Positions 24,020 to 33,574 of a stretch of 64,000 nucleotides of DNA are shown piece after piece. Position numbers and translations under genes: made by a program. The number at the start of each line of letters is the position of its first letter. Positions within the stretch are counted from its first letter, which is position 1. This DNA comes from Thermoplasmata archaeon (GTDB taxonomy: Archaea; Thermoplasmatota; Thermoplasmata; Lutacidiplasmatales; UBA184). The DNA is taken from positions 30,680-94,679 of the forward strand of contig DATKQS010000017.1 in NCBI GenBank assembly GCA_035532555.1, written 5' to 3'. The notes under the pieces were generated by a model. It was not told where the DNA came from, ran no database searches, and worked only from the letters and a program-made list of their open reading frames with translations.

Positions 24020-25512
24020 GGGGACGGGCCGACGTCGATCTGGGCCTTCTGGAGCTTGGAGGAGAAGTCGACGAAGACCGTCTTGATCTCGGTGAACTCC
24101 TCGATCGCGACGCTGCCGGCTTCGCGCCCGCCGTTGCCCGTGTTCTTCACTCCCCCGAACGGGAGCTGAACCTCGGCGCCGATCGTCGGGGCGTTGATGT
24201 AGGTGATCCCGGCCTCGAGCTCCTGCATTGCCCGGAAGGCGCGGTTCACGTCCCGCGTGTAGATCGACGAGGAGAGCCCGTAGCTGACATCGTTCGCCAC
24301 GCGCACCGCCTCCTCGTAGTCGCGCACCCCTAGGACGGACAGGACCGGCCCGAAGATCTCCTCCTTGGAGATCCGGGTCCCATGGGCGGTCTCGAAGATC
24401 GTCGGCTCGATGAAGAACCCGCGATCGTACTCACCGCCCTGGAGCTTCCGGCCCCCGATCCGGAGCTTCGCCTCCTTCTTGCCGATCTCAATGAACTCGA
24501 GGATCTTGCGTTCCTGGTCCTCGGAGGCGACCGGACCCATCTCGATCTTCGCATCGAGCGGGTTGCCGACGGGGAAGTGCTTCAGTCGTTCGAGCAGCAT
24601 GCCGAGGAACTCGTCGTAGATCTTCTCGTGCAGGATGAGCCGGCTCGTGGCGGTGCAGCGCTGTCCGGAAGTGCCGAACGCGCCGAAGAGGACGCCGTCG
24701 AGCGCGAGGCGGAGGTCCGCGTCCTCCATCAGGATGACCGGGTTCTTTCCCCCGAGCTCAAGGTGGACCATCTTCAGGCCCTGCGCGCCCTTGACATAGA
24801 CATCGCGACCGGCATCGACCCCGCCGGTGAAGGAGATCGCGCGAATCCGAGGCTCGGTCACGAGCGCGTTGCCGACGACCCCGCCGGATCCCGTGACGAG
24901 ATTGAGGACTCCCGAGGGGAGCCCCGCCTCCTCGTAGGCCTTCACGACCTCCGCCGCGCAGCCGGCGGTGTTCGAGGCCGGCTTGAAGACGATCGTATTG
25001 CCCGAGATCAGGGCCGCCGCGATCTTCCAGTTCGGGATCGCGGTCGGGAAGTTCCACGGCGTGATGCATGCGACGATTCCCTTCGGCTGGCGGATCGTCA
25101 TGCAGAACTTCGAGCGCAGCTCGGACGGGACGGTCTCGCCGGCCAGCCGACGGCCCTCGCCCGCCATGTACTCCACGAAGTCGATCGACTCCTGCACGTC
25201 GCCCCGGCCCTCCGCGATGACCTTCCCCATCTCCTGGGTCACGATCCGACCGAGCTCCTCCTTGCGTCGCTTGAGGATCTCGGCGACCCGGAGCAGAAGA
25301 TCCCCGCGATGCGGAGCGGGAGTGTCGCGCCACTTCGGGAACGCCGCGTGCGCGGCGTCGATCGCCGCCGTGACATCCTGCGGGGTTCCCGAGATGAACG
25401 AACCGACTGGCTCTCGGGTGGCCGGGTTGATCGTCTGGAATCGGGTCCGTCCCGCGGGAGAGACCCACTTCCCGCCGATGAAGAGTCCGTATTCCGGAGC
25501 CCTCGCCGCCAT
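24016..25512 (-). CDS. Aldehyde dehydrogenase (NAD(P)+-dependent)
   Basis: Oxidises an aldehyde to the acid. The ~498-residue protein has the family motifs: [19 protein letters not shown] near residue 160, [16 protein letters not shown], the general base Glu in [12 protein letters not shown], the catalytic Cys in [23 protein letters not shown] and [12 protein letters not shown]. The overall pattern resembles the semialdehyde/glyceraldehyde dehydrogenase groups of archaea, some of which serve non-phosphorylating sugar breakdown; the substrate is not decided. The ATG at 25512 follows a GAGGG ribosome site and a TTAAA box further upstream. Confidence 0.92.
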   Translation of the reverse strand: MAARAPEYGLFIGGKWVSPAGRTRFQTINPATREPVGSFISGTPQDVTAAIDAAHAAFPKWRDTPAPHRGDLLLRVAEILKRRKEELGRIVTQEMGKVIAEGRGDVQESIDFVEYMAGEGRRLAGETVPSELRSKFCMTIRQPKGIVACITPWNFPTAIPNWKIAAALISGNTIVFKPASNTAGCAAEVVKAYEEAGLPSGVLNLVTGSGGVVGNALVTEPRIRAISFTGGVDAGRDVYVKGAQGLKMVHLELGGKNPVILMEDADLRLALDGVLFGAFGTSGQRCTATSRLILHEKIYDEFLGMLLERLKHFPVGNPLDAKIEMGPVASEDQERKILEFIEIGKKEAKLRIGGRKLQGGEYDRGFFIEPTIFETAHGTRISKEEIFGPVLSVLGVRDYEEAVRVANDVSYGLSSSIYTRDVNRAFRAMQELEAGITYINAPTIGAEVQLPFGGVKNTGNGGREAGSVAIEEFTEIKTVFVDFSSKLQKAQIDVGPSP

Positions 25513-25578
25513 GTTTGCGTCCCTCGATCCAGCCGACACGGCCCGGGTCTTTAAGGGTACCCGGACGACCCCGGAACG

Positions 25579-26925
25579 TCAACGCGGAGAGGGCTCGGTT
25601 CGGGTCCGTTTGGGGTGCTTGCCCTGCGAGAGCGCCTTTTCCCCGATGAACGGCAACGGCCGCAGATGGCGTTCTCCTCCCATCTCCTCGCGGAGCGCCT
25701 CCGGGATCTCGATGCGGCCGTCGGGCCCTTGGTAGTTCTCGAGGATCGCGATCATCAGCCGGGGGAGCGCCACTCCGGAGCCGTTCAGGGTGTGCAGGTA
25801 CTCCGGCTTCTGAGCCTGGGCCCGACGAAGGCGGATGTTCGTCCGGACGGATTGGTACGCTTCGAAGTTGGAGACCGAGCTGACCTCGAGCCAGCGGGAG
25901 ACCCCCGGGGCCCAGAGCTCGAGATCGTAGCACTTGGCGGCCTTCTCGGGGAGGTCGCCCGCGCACAGGTCGAGTACGCGGTACGGAAGGTCGAGCCCCT
26001 GGAGGACCGCCTCCGCCTCGCCCCGGAGCGTCTCGAGCTGCGCGTAGGAATCCTCGGGCGCGCTGAAGTTGACGAGCTCGACCTTGTCGAACTGATGGAC
26101 GCGAGCGATCCCTCGGGTCTCGACCCCGTGGCCCCCCGCTTCTCGGCGGAAGCACGGTGTATACGCCATGACCTTGTACGGTAGATCCTCCGGGAGCAGC
26201 ACCTCGTCCCGGAACAGGTTCGTGACGGGGACTTCCGCGGTCGGGGCCAACCACAGGTCATCGAGCCGGACCTGATAGGAGTCCTCGGCGAACTTCGGAA
26301 GCTGCCCCGTCCCCTGCATCGAGGTCGAGTTGATCAGGATGGGCGGGACGACCTCGACGTATCCGTGGGAGAGATGGAGCCGACGCATGTAGCGGATGAG
26401 GGCGTGTTCGAGGCGCGCGAGATCGCCCCAGAGGACGTAGAACCCTTCCCCGGCGACCTTGACACCCCGCTCCTCGTCCAGGAGGTTGAGCTCGTGGCCC
26501 ACATCGAAGTGCGGGCGCGGGGCCGCGGGAGCCGCACGACGCATCGCATGCTCCGCGACGACGACGTTCTCCTTCGCGTCCCGGCCCGGTGGGACGGAGG
26601 AGTGGGGGATCTGAGGGAGTCCGAGCAGGCCGGCTCGAAGGCTCTCTTCCATCGACTCGCTCTTCGTTTCGAGTTCCCGGATCCGTTCCCGCAGCTGCCC
26701 GAACTCGGCGCGTCCGGCTTCCGCGACGCTCGCGGGGGCCGCGGGATCCGGTCGGCGGGCCGCCGCGTTCCGCTGCGCGCGGAGCCGGTTGATGTCCTCT
26801 CCGAGCGATCGCCGCTCGCGGTCGAGCTCAAGCAGGCGGTCGATCTCGCCGGGGTCTCGGCCCCGGGCCACCAAACCGGCGCGCAGTAGGTCCGGGTGTT
26901 CGCGGACGTAGGCCATCGGGTACAT
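25579..26925 (-). CDS. serS: Seryl-tRNA synthetase
   Basis: Class II enzyme that charges tRNA-Ser. The 448-residue protein has the N-terminal coiled-coil arm (LLELDRERRSLGEDINRLRAQRN and LRERIRELETKSESMEESL), then the catalytic core: GTGQLPKFAEDSYQV, LAPTAEVPVTNLFRDE, motif 2 CFRREAGGHGVETRGIARVHQF, and motif 3 GSGVALPRLMIAILENYQ. This is the common SerS type, not the rare methanogen form. I chose the ATG at 26925; the long frame to 27909 is antisense to the helicase gene. A GTTAATC box lies about 30 bp upstream. Confidence 0.96.
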   Translation of the reverse strand: MYPMAYVREHPDLLRAGLVARGRDPGEIDRLLELDRERRSLGEDINRLRAQRNAAARRPDPAAPASVAEAGRAEFGQLRERIRELETKSESMEESLRAGLLGLPQIPHSSVPPGRDAKENVVVAEHAMRRAAPAAPRPHFDVGHELNLLDEERGVKVAGEGFYVLWGDLARLEHALIRYMRRLHLSHGYVEVVPPILINSTSMQGTGQLPKFAEDSYQVRLDDLWLAPTAEVPVTNLFRDEVLLPEDLPYKVMAYTPCFRREAGGHGVETRGIARVHQFDKVELVNFSAPEDSYAQLETLRGEAEAVLQGLDLPYRVLDLCAGDLPEKAAKCYDLELWAPGVSRWLEVSSVSNFEAYQSVRTNIRLRRAQAQKPEYLHTLNGSGVALPRLMIAILENYQGPDGRIEIPEALREEMGGERHLRPLPFIGEKALSQGKHPKRTRTEPSPR

Positions 26926-27099
26926 CGGTTCCACCCCCGTGAGCCCCGGAGCGATTAACGGTTGTCGTCGGCTCCCGCCGGACGATGCGCTCGCACCGCT
27001 ACGGCCCCGATCTCGGGTCTCGGCCGGAACGAAGGTGCCGGTCGCGAGAGGCACCACCGCTATCTGAATGGGACCGGTAACGATCGCTGGGTTCCACGC

Positions 27100-28836
27100 G
27101 TGAGCCGCCAACGATCGCTGGAGGAGTTCAGCAGCGGGCCCGGGCCGCTCGTTCCTCCGGTGGTGGTGCGGCGGCCCAAGTACGACGGGTATCCGGAGAT
27201 CTGGCGAGTCGAGAACGGGAACATCGTCCACCCCTTCGTCCGATCCGGCACGCTTCGCGCGCTGCCCTTCCAGATCGATCTCGCCCGGATCGGTCTCGAG
27301 GAAGACCTCCTGGTCGTGCTTCCGACCGGGCTCGGCAAGACCGTGATCGCCGCCTTGATCGCCGCCGAGGTTCTTCGCCGGACGGACGGCAAGGTTCTCT
27401 TGCTCGCCCCGACCCGTCCGCTCGTCCAACAGCACGCGGACTCCTTTGGGCGGTGGCTGGGCGAGACCCGTCGCGCCCGATTCACGGGTACGGTCAAGCG
27501 GCCCATCCGCGAAGGGGCGTGGGAGAATAGCGACCTGGTCTTCGCGACACCCGAGATCATCCAGAACGATCTTGCGGCCGGCCGGTACGATCTCTCGGAC
27601 GTCCAGCTGCTCATCTTCGACGAAGCCCACCACGCGGTCGGCAAGTACGTCTACGTCCCGATCGCGAAGCGGTACCGGACGGAACGCCCGAAGGAGGGCC
27701 GCGTCCTCGGTCTGACCGCGTCCCCCGGGGGCAAGGACGAGCGGATCGAGGAGGTCGTCGCAGCCCTCGGGGTCGCGAGGATCGAGGCCCGCAGCCGGGA
27801 GGACGACGGGGTCCGCGAGTACGTGCAGGAGATCGACGTCGAGTACCGTTGGGTCGACCTGACGCCGGAGGTTCGCGAGATCCGGGATCGCCTCCGGGAC
27901 GCCTCCCACGAGACGGCGCGACGACTGCAGCGTCTCGGGTACCTGCGCCAGAAGCCGATCGCTTCGTTGACCGTCAAGGATCTAATCGCCCTGCGGGCCG
28001 AGATCTTCGCCCGCCCGGGGCCGATGGTGCGCAAGTTCGGCCCGCTCTATCACCAGCTCATCCTGCTCCACCTCTTTCACGCCGAAGAGCGACTCGAGAC
28101 CCAGGGCGTGGGGCCGTTCCTTCAGTACCTCGAGCGCCTCGCGGCGAAAGAGAAGCCGAGCCGAGGCGACCGTGCGGTGCTGGCGCTCCCCGGCATCGAG
28201 AAGGCCCGCCGGGAGGCCGAGAGCTACCTGCGTAGCGGGCGCGAAGTGTCCCACCCCAAGCTCGACGCGCTCGTCGAGCTCGTCCGCGAACAACTCGCTC
28301 GTCCTCAGGAGCACCGGCCCCGCATCCTCATCTTCGCCCAATACCGCGACACGATCCAAGGGGTGCAGTCGATCCTGGAGGCCCAGAGCTGGAAGGTGGG
28401 CCGGTTCGTGGGCCAGGCCACGCGGGATGCCGCAGACCCGGGGATGAACCAGGTCGAGCAGGCCCAGATCCTGGGCGCGTTCCGGGCCGGAGCGTTCCCG
28501 ATCATGGTCGCGAGCAGTGTCGCGGAAGAGGGACTGGACGTCCCCGACGTCGATCTCGTCGTGTTCTTCGAGTCGGTCCCGAGCGAGATCCGGGCGATCC
28601 AACGCCGAGGGCGAACGGGACGCACTTCGGCCGGGCGCGTCGTGGTCCTCCTCACGCGGGACACCCGAGATGTCCGACATCAAGCCGCGGAGGTCCGCCG
28701 CGAACGATCGATGCGCCGGATCGTCCGTAAGCTCTCCGCCGCCTCAAAGATGCGGGGCGCGGCAGGATTGGCCGAGCAGGCGCGCACTCGCCGAGCCCCT
28801 CGCCGAAAGCGGGCGGGCACGCCGCCTGCCTCTTAA
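27100..28836 (+). CDS. hef: Hef-type DEAH helicase without nuclease domain
   Basis: SF2 helicase of the archaeal Hef/FANCM group that remodels stalled forks. Motifs in order: Q-like PFQIDLARIGLEEDLLVVLP, Walker A PTGLGKT, LLLAPTRPLVQQH, DEAH in LLIFDEAHHAVG, LTASPGG, the helicase C-terminal ILIFAQYRDTIQG, VASSVAEEGLDVPDVDLV and motif VI RRGRTGRT. Euryarchaeal Hef often carries an ERCC4 nuclease and HhH domain; this ~578-residue protein ends in a short basic tail instead, so the nuclease must be separate or absent. The GTG at 27100 is my preferred start; frames reach back to a TTG at 26962 but that part has no family features. Confidence 0.88.
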   Translation: MSRQRSLEEFSSGPGPLVPPVVVRRPKYDGYPEIWRVENGNIVHPFVRSGTLRALPFQIDLARIGLEEDLLVVLPTGLGKTVIAALIAAEVLRRTDGKVLLLAPTRPLVQQHADSFGRWLGETRRARFTGTVKRPIREGAWENSDLVFATPEIIQNDLAAGRYDLSDVQLLIFDEAHHAVGKYVYVPIAKRYRTERPKEGRVLGLTASPGGKDERIEEVVAALGVARIEARSREDDGVREYVQEIDVEYRWVDLTPEVREIRDRLRDASHETARRLQRLGYLRQKPIASLTVKDLIALRAEIFARPGPMVRKFGPLYHQLILLHLFHAEERLETQGVGPFLQYLERLAAKEKPSRGDRAVLALPGIEKARREAESYLRSGREVSHPKLDALVELVREQLARPQEHRPRILIFAQYRDTIQGVQSILEAQSWKVGRFVGQATRDAADPGMNQVEQAQILGAFRAGAFPIMVASSVAEEGLDVPDVDLVVFFESVPSEIRAIQRRGRTGRTSAGRVVVLLTRDTRDVRHQAAEVRRERSMRRIVRKLSAASKMRGAAGLAEQARTRRAPRRKRAGTPPAS

Positions 28837-28866
28837 GCTAGGGCCCGGGGCTGGTCGAGTGCTGAA

Positions 28867-28873
28867 TTTATAT
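28867..28873 (+). promoter_or_regulatory. TATA box of the kdp operon
   Basis: TTTATAT in a GC-rich gap, about 40 bp upstream of the small kdpF start. It is the only AT-rich element between the helicase and kdpF and therefore the probable promoter for kdpFABC and the stress-protein gene. Confidence 0.6.
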
Positions 28874-28908
28874 CGCGCGCCCGGGGTCCCTCGTCCCGGT
28901 TGGCGCTC

Positions 28909-29022
28909 ATGGACCTGCTCGGCGATATCACCGCCAATCTCGGTATGGTGGTCTTCACGGGCCTCTCGTTCCTGCTCATCGCCTATCTCGTCCTCTGGAT
29001 GATCCATCCAGAGTCGGACTGA
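28909..29022 (+). CDS. kdpF: KdpF-like small membrane subunit
   Basis: A 37-residue peptide just before kdpA. It has one hydrophobic helix (MVVFTGLSFLLIAYLVLWMI) and a short charged end. KdpF stabilises the KdpABC complex in bacteria and is typically this size and in this position. The identification rests on position and topology, since KdpF sequences are too short for a firm match. The kdpA start follows 10 bases after the stop. Confidence 0.72.
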   Translation: MDLLGDITANLGMVVFTGLSFLLIAYLVLWMIHPESD

Positions 29023-29032
29023 TCGGAGTACC

Positions 29033-30739
29033 GTGTTCGATCCGCGGGGTCTGATTGACGTAGTCCTTGTACTCGTAGTCGTCCTCCTCATGGCGCCCTT
29101 CTTCGGGCGCTATCTCGGACGGGTGTTCACCGACCGACCCGCCTTCGGGGACCGGTTCTGGAATCCCATCGAGCATCAGCTCTTCCGGCTTATCGGTACG
29201 AATCCTCGGCACTCGATGCGATTCAAGGAGTACACGATCGCGCTCCTCGTCACGAGCGCGGCGATCGTGCTGTGGATCTTCGCGCTGATGATCCTCCAGT
29301 CCTCCCTGCCTTGGAATCCCAACGGGATCCCGGGGATGTCGTGGGACCTCGCACTTCACACGGCCTCCTCCTTCACAACCAACACCGACTTCACCCACTT
29401 TGTCGCCGAATCGCAACTGAGCCTCGGCGGTGCGATCCTGGGGCTTCAGATCGCGCTGTTCCTCTCCGCCGGGACCGGCCTCGCGGTCGTGGTCGCGTTC
29501 ATCCGGGGGTTCACACGCCAGGACGGCACGCTCGGCAATTTCTACGTCGATCTCGTTCGCGCCGTCACTCGGGTCCTGCTCCCGATGGCGATCCTCGGTG
29601 CGATCGTTCTGATCGCGATGGGACTCCCCCAGACGTTCACGAGCTCCGTCACCGCGTATCCCATGACGGGCGGCGTCCAGACCATCTACCTCGGTCCGGT
29701 CGCATCCTGGACGTCGATCGAGATGCTGGGCTCGAACGGCGGAGGATGGTACGCGGCCAATGCCGCGAACCAGCTCGCCAACCCGACGGTGCTCTCGATG
29801 CTCTTCCAGACGGGGCTGATGCTCCTCATCCCGTTCTCGCTCCCGTTCATGTTCGGCCAGATGGTCCGCAAGCCGAGCGAGGCGAACCCGTACATCGCGA
29901 CGATCCTGATCGTTTTCCTGATCGCGCTCGGACTGTTCATGTACTTCCAATACCTCGGGAATCCCGCGCTCGGCACGATCCCGGGATTGACGACCTCGGG
30001 GAACTACCCGGTCGGCCAGCAGTCGCTGGGGACCTTACCGGAGACCTCGTTCTTCCAGGTATCCTCGATCTACGCCAACGTGGGCGCCCAGGAGATGGCC
30101 CTCGGGTCGATCACCCCCGGCGCCCAGATGGTGTCGTTCTTCGGCATGTTCACGCAAAGCACCCCCGGTGGGGTGGGGACCGGATTCGGCGTTCTCCTGG
30201 TCTTCTCGCTGGTCGCGGTGTTCATCGGCGGCCTGATGGTCGGCCGGACCCCGGAATACCTCGGCAAGAGGGTCGGCAAGGACCAGATGCGCTGGTCGGC
30301 GTTCCTCCTCATCAGTCACCCGGCGGCGATCCTCGTGCCCGTCGTCGTCGTGTTCTTAGCCGGGCTCTCGATCCCGGCGCTGGGAGCGGTCCGGCCCAAT
30401 CTGCAGGTGAACGCCCACCAGTTCTCGGTCCTGCTCTACGAGTTCACGAGCGAGGGCTCGAACAACGGTAGCGCGATGGGCCCGATCATCGACAACACGG
30501 TCTTCTTCAATCTCGCCGGCTCGGCGGTCATGCTCGTCGGCCGGTTCTTCCCCATGATCGCGATGCTCGCGATCGGTTCGCTGTTCTCCCGCGAGGAGCC
30601 GATCCCCGCTTCGGCGGGGACGCTCCAGACGAACAGCTTCACGTTCACCCTGTACCTCACGCTGCTGCTGATCATCATTGCCGGATTGCTCTTCCTGCCG
30701 GTGCTCGCGCTCGGACCTCTCTCCCAGATAGGAGGCTAG
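29033..30739 (+). CDS. kdpA: Potassium-transporting ATPase subunit KdpA
   Basis: The K+-selective channel-like subunit of the high-affinity KdpFABC uptake pump. The 568-residue protein has about ten membrane helices and Kdp filter-region signatures: SSFTTNTDFTHFVAES, LGSNGGGWYAANAANQLANPT, and SEGSNNGSAMGPI. The GTG start follows a GGAG ribosome site. It lies one base upstream of kdpB. Kdp systems are expressed when K+ is scarce. Confidence 0.97.
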   Translation: MFDPRGLIDVVLVLVVVLLMAPFFGRYLGRVFTDRPAFGDRFWNPIEHQLFRLIGTNPRHSMRFKEYTIALLVTSAAIVLWIFALMILQSSLPWNPNGIPGMSWDLALHTASSFTTNTDFTHFVAESQLSLGGAILGLQIALFLSAGTGLAVVVAFIRGFTRQDGTLGNFYVDLVRAVTRVLLPMAILGAIVLIAMGLPQTFTSSVTAYPMTGGVQTIYLGPVASWTSIEMLGSNGGGWYAANAANQLANPTVLSMLFQTGLMLLIPFSLPFMFGQMVRKPSEANPYIATILIVFLIALGLFMYFQYLGNPALGTIPGLTTSGNYPVGQQSLGTLPETSFFQVSSIYANVGAQEMALGSITPGAQMVSFFGMFTQSTPGGVGTGFGVLLVFSLVAVFIGGLMVGRTPEYLGKRVGKDQMRWSAFLLISHPAAILVPVVVVFLAGLSIPALGAVRPNLQVNAHQFSVLLYEFTSEGSNNGSAMGPIIDNTVFFNLAGSAVMLVGRFFPMIAMLAIGSLFSREEPIPASAGTLQTNSFTFTLYLTLLLIIIAGLLFLPVLALGPLSQIGG

Positions 30740-30740
30740 G

Positions 30741-32894
30741 ATGATCGAGCCCACGCTGGAGGAGATCGCGGCGAGCTCCGCCGCGACGGCCGCCCCAGTG
30801 GCCCGGAAAGCGCCTCATACCTCCTGGCGCCGCGTACTGAGCGATTCGTTCCGTTACTTCGATCCCCGACGCGAGATCCGCCACCCGGTCATGTTCGTCG
30901 TCTGGGTATTCTTCGTCTTCCTCGCGATCCTCACGGCCTTCCCGCGAGCGTTCCCGGACGTGGCGGCGACCTACAGCGCGGGCTACTACTTCGCCCTGAC
31001 CGTCATCCTGTTCCTCACGCTCTGGTTCGGTCATCTCGCCGAGGCGATCGCCGAGGCGCGGGGCCGCGCCCAGGCGGAGAGCCTGCGCCAGATCCGCAGC
31101 GGGATGCGGGCGCGCCAGCTCCTCCCGGACCAAACGACCCGCTGGGTGCCCTCCGATGCGCTCCACATCGGGGACTTGGTCGTCATCGAGGCCTCCGAGG
31201 TCGTCCCCCTGGACGGCGACGTCGTCCACGGCGCCGCGCTCATCGACGAATCGATGATGACGGGCGAATCGGCGCCCGCGATCCGAGAGAGCGGAGGCGA
31301 CCGGACGAGCGTGCTCGGGGGGACCCGCATCATCCAGGGCACGGTGACCGTCCGCATCTCGGCCAGCGTCGGGCACTCGTTCCTCGACCGCTTGATCGGG
31401 CTGGTCGAGAACGCCGGTCGCGAACCGACCCCGAACGAACTCGCGCTCGGCGTCCTCCTCGCCTCGCTCACCGCGGTCCTGCTCGTGGTCATCGTGACGT
31501 TCGCGGACCTGTCCGGGTCGTCCGGGGTCGTGACGATCAGCGTCGCGACGATCCTCGCGCTGTTCGTCGCGCTGATGCCCACGACCATCGGAGCGCTCCT
31601 ACCAGCCATCGGGATCTCGGGGATCAACCGGGTCGCGAAGGCGAACGTGATCGCAAAGTCGGGCACGGCCATCGAGGCCGCCGGCGATCTCGACGTCCTG
31701 ATCCTGGACAAGACCGGGACGATCACCGTCGGAAACCGACTCGCGGTCCAGTTCATCCCCGCCCCCGGGGTCGACCCGAGCGAACTGGCTTCCGCGGCGC
31801 TCCTCTCCTCGAGCCTCGACGACACCCCGGAGGGTCGCTCGATCGTTCGCCTCGCCGCGCGGCGCGGGGCGACGGCCCCTCGCCTCGAGCCCGGAAGCTA
31901 CCAGGTATTGGTCTTTACGGCGGAACGCCGCATGAGCGGGCTCACCCTGAAGGGAGGCCAGGAGATCTTCAAGGGCTCGATCGATTCGATGGAGGCCTAC
32001 GGCGCGGTGATGCCGCCGGAGCTGCGCGAGGCGGCCCGGGAGCAGTCGCGCTTGGGGATGACCCCGCTCGTCATCTCCGAGAACCGTCGCCCGCTCGGGA
32101 TCGTCGCGCTCAAGGACGTCGTCAAGCCCGGCATCAAGGACCGCATCCACGAGCTGAAGACGATGGGGATCCGCACGATCATGTGCACGGGAGACAACCG
32201 GATCACCGCCGCGGCGATCGCCCGAGAGAGCGGGGTCGATGAGTTCATCGCCGAGGCGAAGCCCGAAACGAAGCTGCAGATCATCGAGCGGGAGAAGGCC
32301 CAGGGTCGCCTCGTGGCGATGAGTGGGGACGGCTCGAACGATGCTCCGGCGCTCGCGCGGGCCGACGTGGGCCTCGCGATGAACAGCGGGACGAGCGCGG
32401 CCAAGGAAGCCGGCAACATGGTCGACCTCGACAACGACCCGACCAAGCTCATCGAGATCGTGTCGATCGGCAAACAGCTCCTGATTACCCGCGGCGCCCT
32501 GACGACCTTCACGATCACCAACGACGTCGCGAAGTACTTCGCGATCCTGCCCGCGATCTTCGTGACCGCGTCGGGCGCCGCGATCGCCGGAGTGGCGTCG
32601 CTCAACGTGCTCGGCCTCACCAACCCGGGCATCGCCGTGATCGCGACGTTGTTCTTCAACGCGATCGTGATCCCCTTGCTGATCCCGCTCGCGCTGTTCG
32701 GCGTGGGATTCCGGCCGCGCCCGGCCATCGATCTCCTGCGCCGGAACCTGCTCATCTACGGCCTCGGAGGCCTCGTGAGCGCGTTCGCGGGGATCTGGCT
32801 CGTCTACCAGCTCTTCATCTGGGCCGCCGCCACCCCGCTCGTCAGCGGGATCGGCGCCGCGCTCTCCCACATCCTGCCACTCGGAGGTCTGTAG
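30741..32894 (+). CDS. kdpB: Potassium-transporting ATPase subunit KdpB (P-type ATPase)
   Basis: Catalytic P-type ATPase subunit that energises K+ uptake. The 717-residue protein has the actuator motif MMTGESAPAI, the phosphorylation motif with Asp323 in DKTGTIT, the nucleotide-binding KGS.. segment IFKGSIDSMEAYG, and the hinge CTGDN and SGDGSNDAPALARADVG. The KdpB-type DEFIAEAKPETKLQII segment is also present. Co-directional with kdpA and kdpC, gaps 1 and 3 bases. Confidence 0.97.
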   Translation: MIEPTLEEIAASSAATAAPVARKAPHTSWRRVLSDSFRYFDPRREIRHPVMFVVWVFFVFLAILTAFPRAFPDVAATYSAGYYFALTVILFLTLWFGHLAEAIAEARGRAQAESLRQIRSGMRARQLLPDQTTRWVPSDALHIGDLVVIEASEVVPLDGDVVHGAALIDESMMTGESAPAIRESGGDRTSVLGGTRIIQGTVTVRISASVGHSFLDRLIGLVENAGREPTPNELALGVLLASLTAVLLVVIVTFADLSGSSGVVTISVATILALFVALMPTTIGALLPAIGISGINRVAKANVIAKSGTAIEAAGDLDVLILDKTGTITVGNRLAVQFIPAPGVDPSELASAALLSSSLDDTPEGRSIVRLAARRGATAPRLEPGSYQVLVFTAERRMSGLTLKGGQEIFKGSIDSMEAYGAVMPPELREAAREQSRLGMTPLVISENRRPLGIVALKDVVKPGIKDRIHELKTMGIRTIMCTGDNRITAAAIARESGVDEFIAEAKPETKLQIIEREKAQGRLVAMSGDGSNDAPALARADVGLAMNSGTSAAKEAGNMVDLDNDPTKLIEIVSIGKQLLITRGALTTFTITNDVAKYFAILPAIFVTASGAAIAGVASLNVLGLTNPGIAVIATLFFNAIVIPLLIPLALFGVGFRPRPAIDLLRRNLLIYGLGGLVSAFAGIWLVYQLFIWAAATPLVSGIGAALSHILPLGGL

Positions 32895-32897
32895 ATC

Positions 32898-33572
32898 ATG
32901 TCCGGAGCTCTCGCGCCGCCCGCACGACCGAGCGGACCCGCCTCCCCGAGCCGCGGGGCGAATGCGTCCCCGGCCGATGCTCCCCAGCGGATGCGCTCGC
33001 ACGTTCGAGCGGCGGTGGTGATCGTCGTCCTCGCCGTCGTGGTCGTGGGCCTCGGCTACCCGGCGCTGTTGACGGGGGTCGCGGACCTCATCTCCCCCGG
33101 GACCGCGGGCGGATCGCTCCTGCACGCCACGAACGGGACCGTCGTCGGCTCCTCGCTCGTCGGCCAGAACTTCAGCCGCCCGTACCTGTTCTGGGACCGG
33201 CCTTCGACGAACGATTACATTACGACCCTGGGGTACGAGACCCCGCCCGGGCCGACCGACCCGGCGCTCCGCGCCTTGCTGAACGAAACTATTGCTTACA
33301 TGGAGAAGTATGGTAACTTCACCGTGAACGCGTCGATCCCCCTCGTGCTCGTCAGCCCGTCGTACTCGGGCGTCGACCCGTACCTGACCCCCGAGGCGGT
33401 CCTGGTTCAGGTCCCCCGCGTCGCCAACGCGACCGGCGAGTCGATCGCGAGCGTGACCGCGTTCGTCAACTCCTACATCACCCAGCCGCTGTTCGGATTC
33501 ATCGGTCCGGCCTACGTCAACGTCGTGAACCTCGACTACGCCCTCGTCGCCTGGACGGGCGTGGGACCCTAA
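32898..33572 (+). CDS. kdpC: Potassium-transporting ATPase subunit KdpC
   Basis: Single-span accessory subunit of the Kdp pump. It has an unusually long Pro/Ser-rich N-terminal extension (~33 residues) before the membrane helix (AAVVIVVLAVVVVGLGYPALL). The family core follows: VGSSLVGQNFSRPYLFWDRPS, and near the C terminus TPEAVLVQVPRVANATG. In bacterial KdpC a similar segment ends with RVA...G. A short AT-rich stretch near 33288-33320 (NETIAYMEKYGNF) differs in base use from its surroundings. Confidence 0.93.
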   Translation: MSGALAPPARPSGPASPSRGANASPADAPQRMRSHVRAAVVIVVLAVVVVGLGYPALLTGVADLISPGTAGGSLLHATNGTVVGSSLVGQNFSRPYLFWDRPSTNDYITTLGYETPPGPTDPALRALLNETIAYMEKYGNFTVNASIPLVLVSPSYSGVDPYLTPEAVLVQVPRVANATGESIASVTAFVNSYITQPLFGFIGPAYVNVVNLDYALVAWTGVGP

Positions 33573-33574
33573 CG

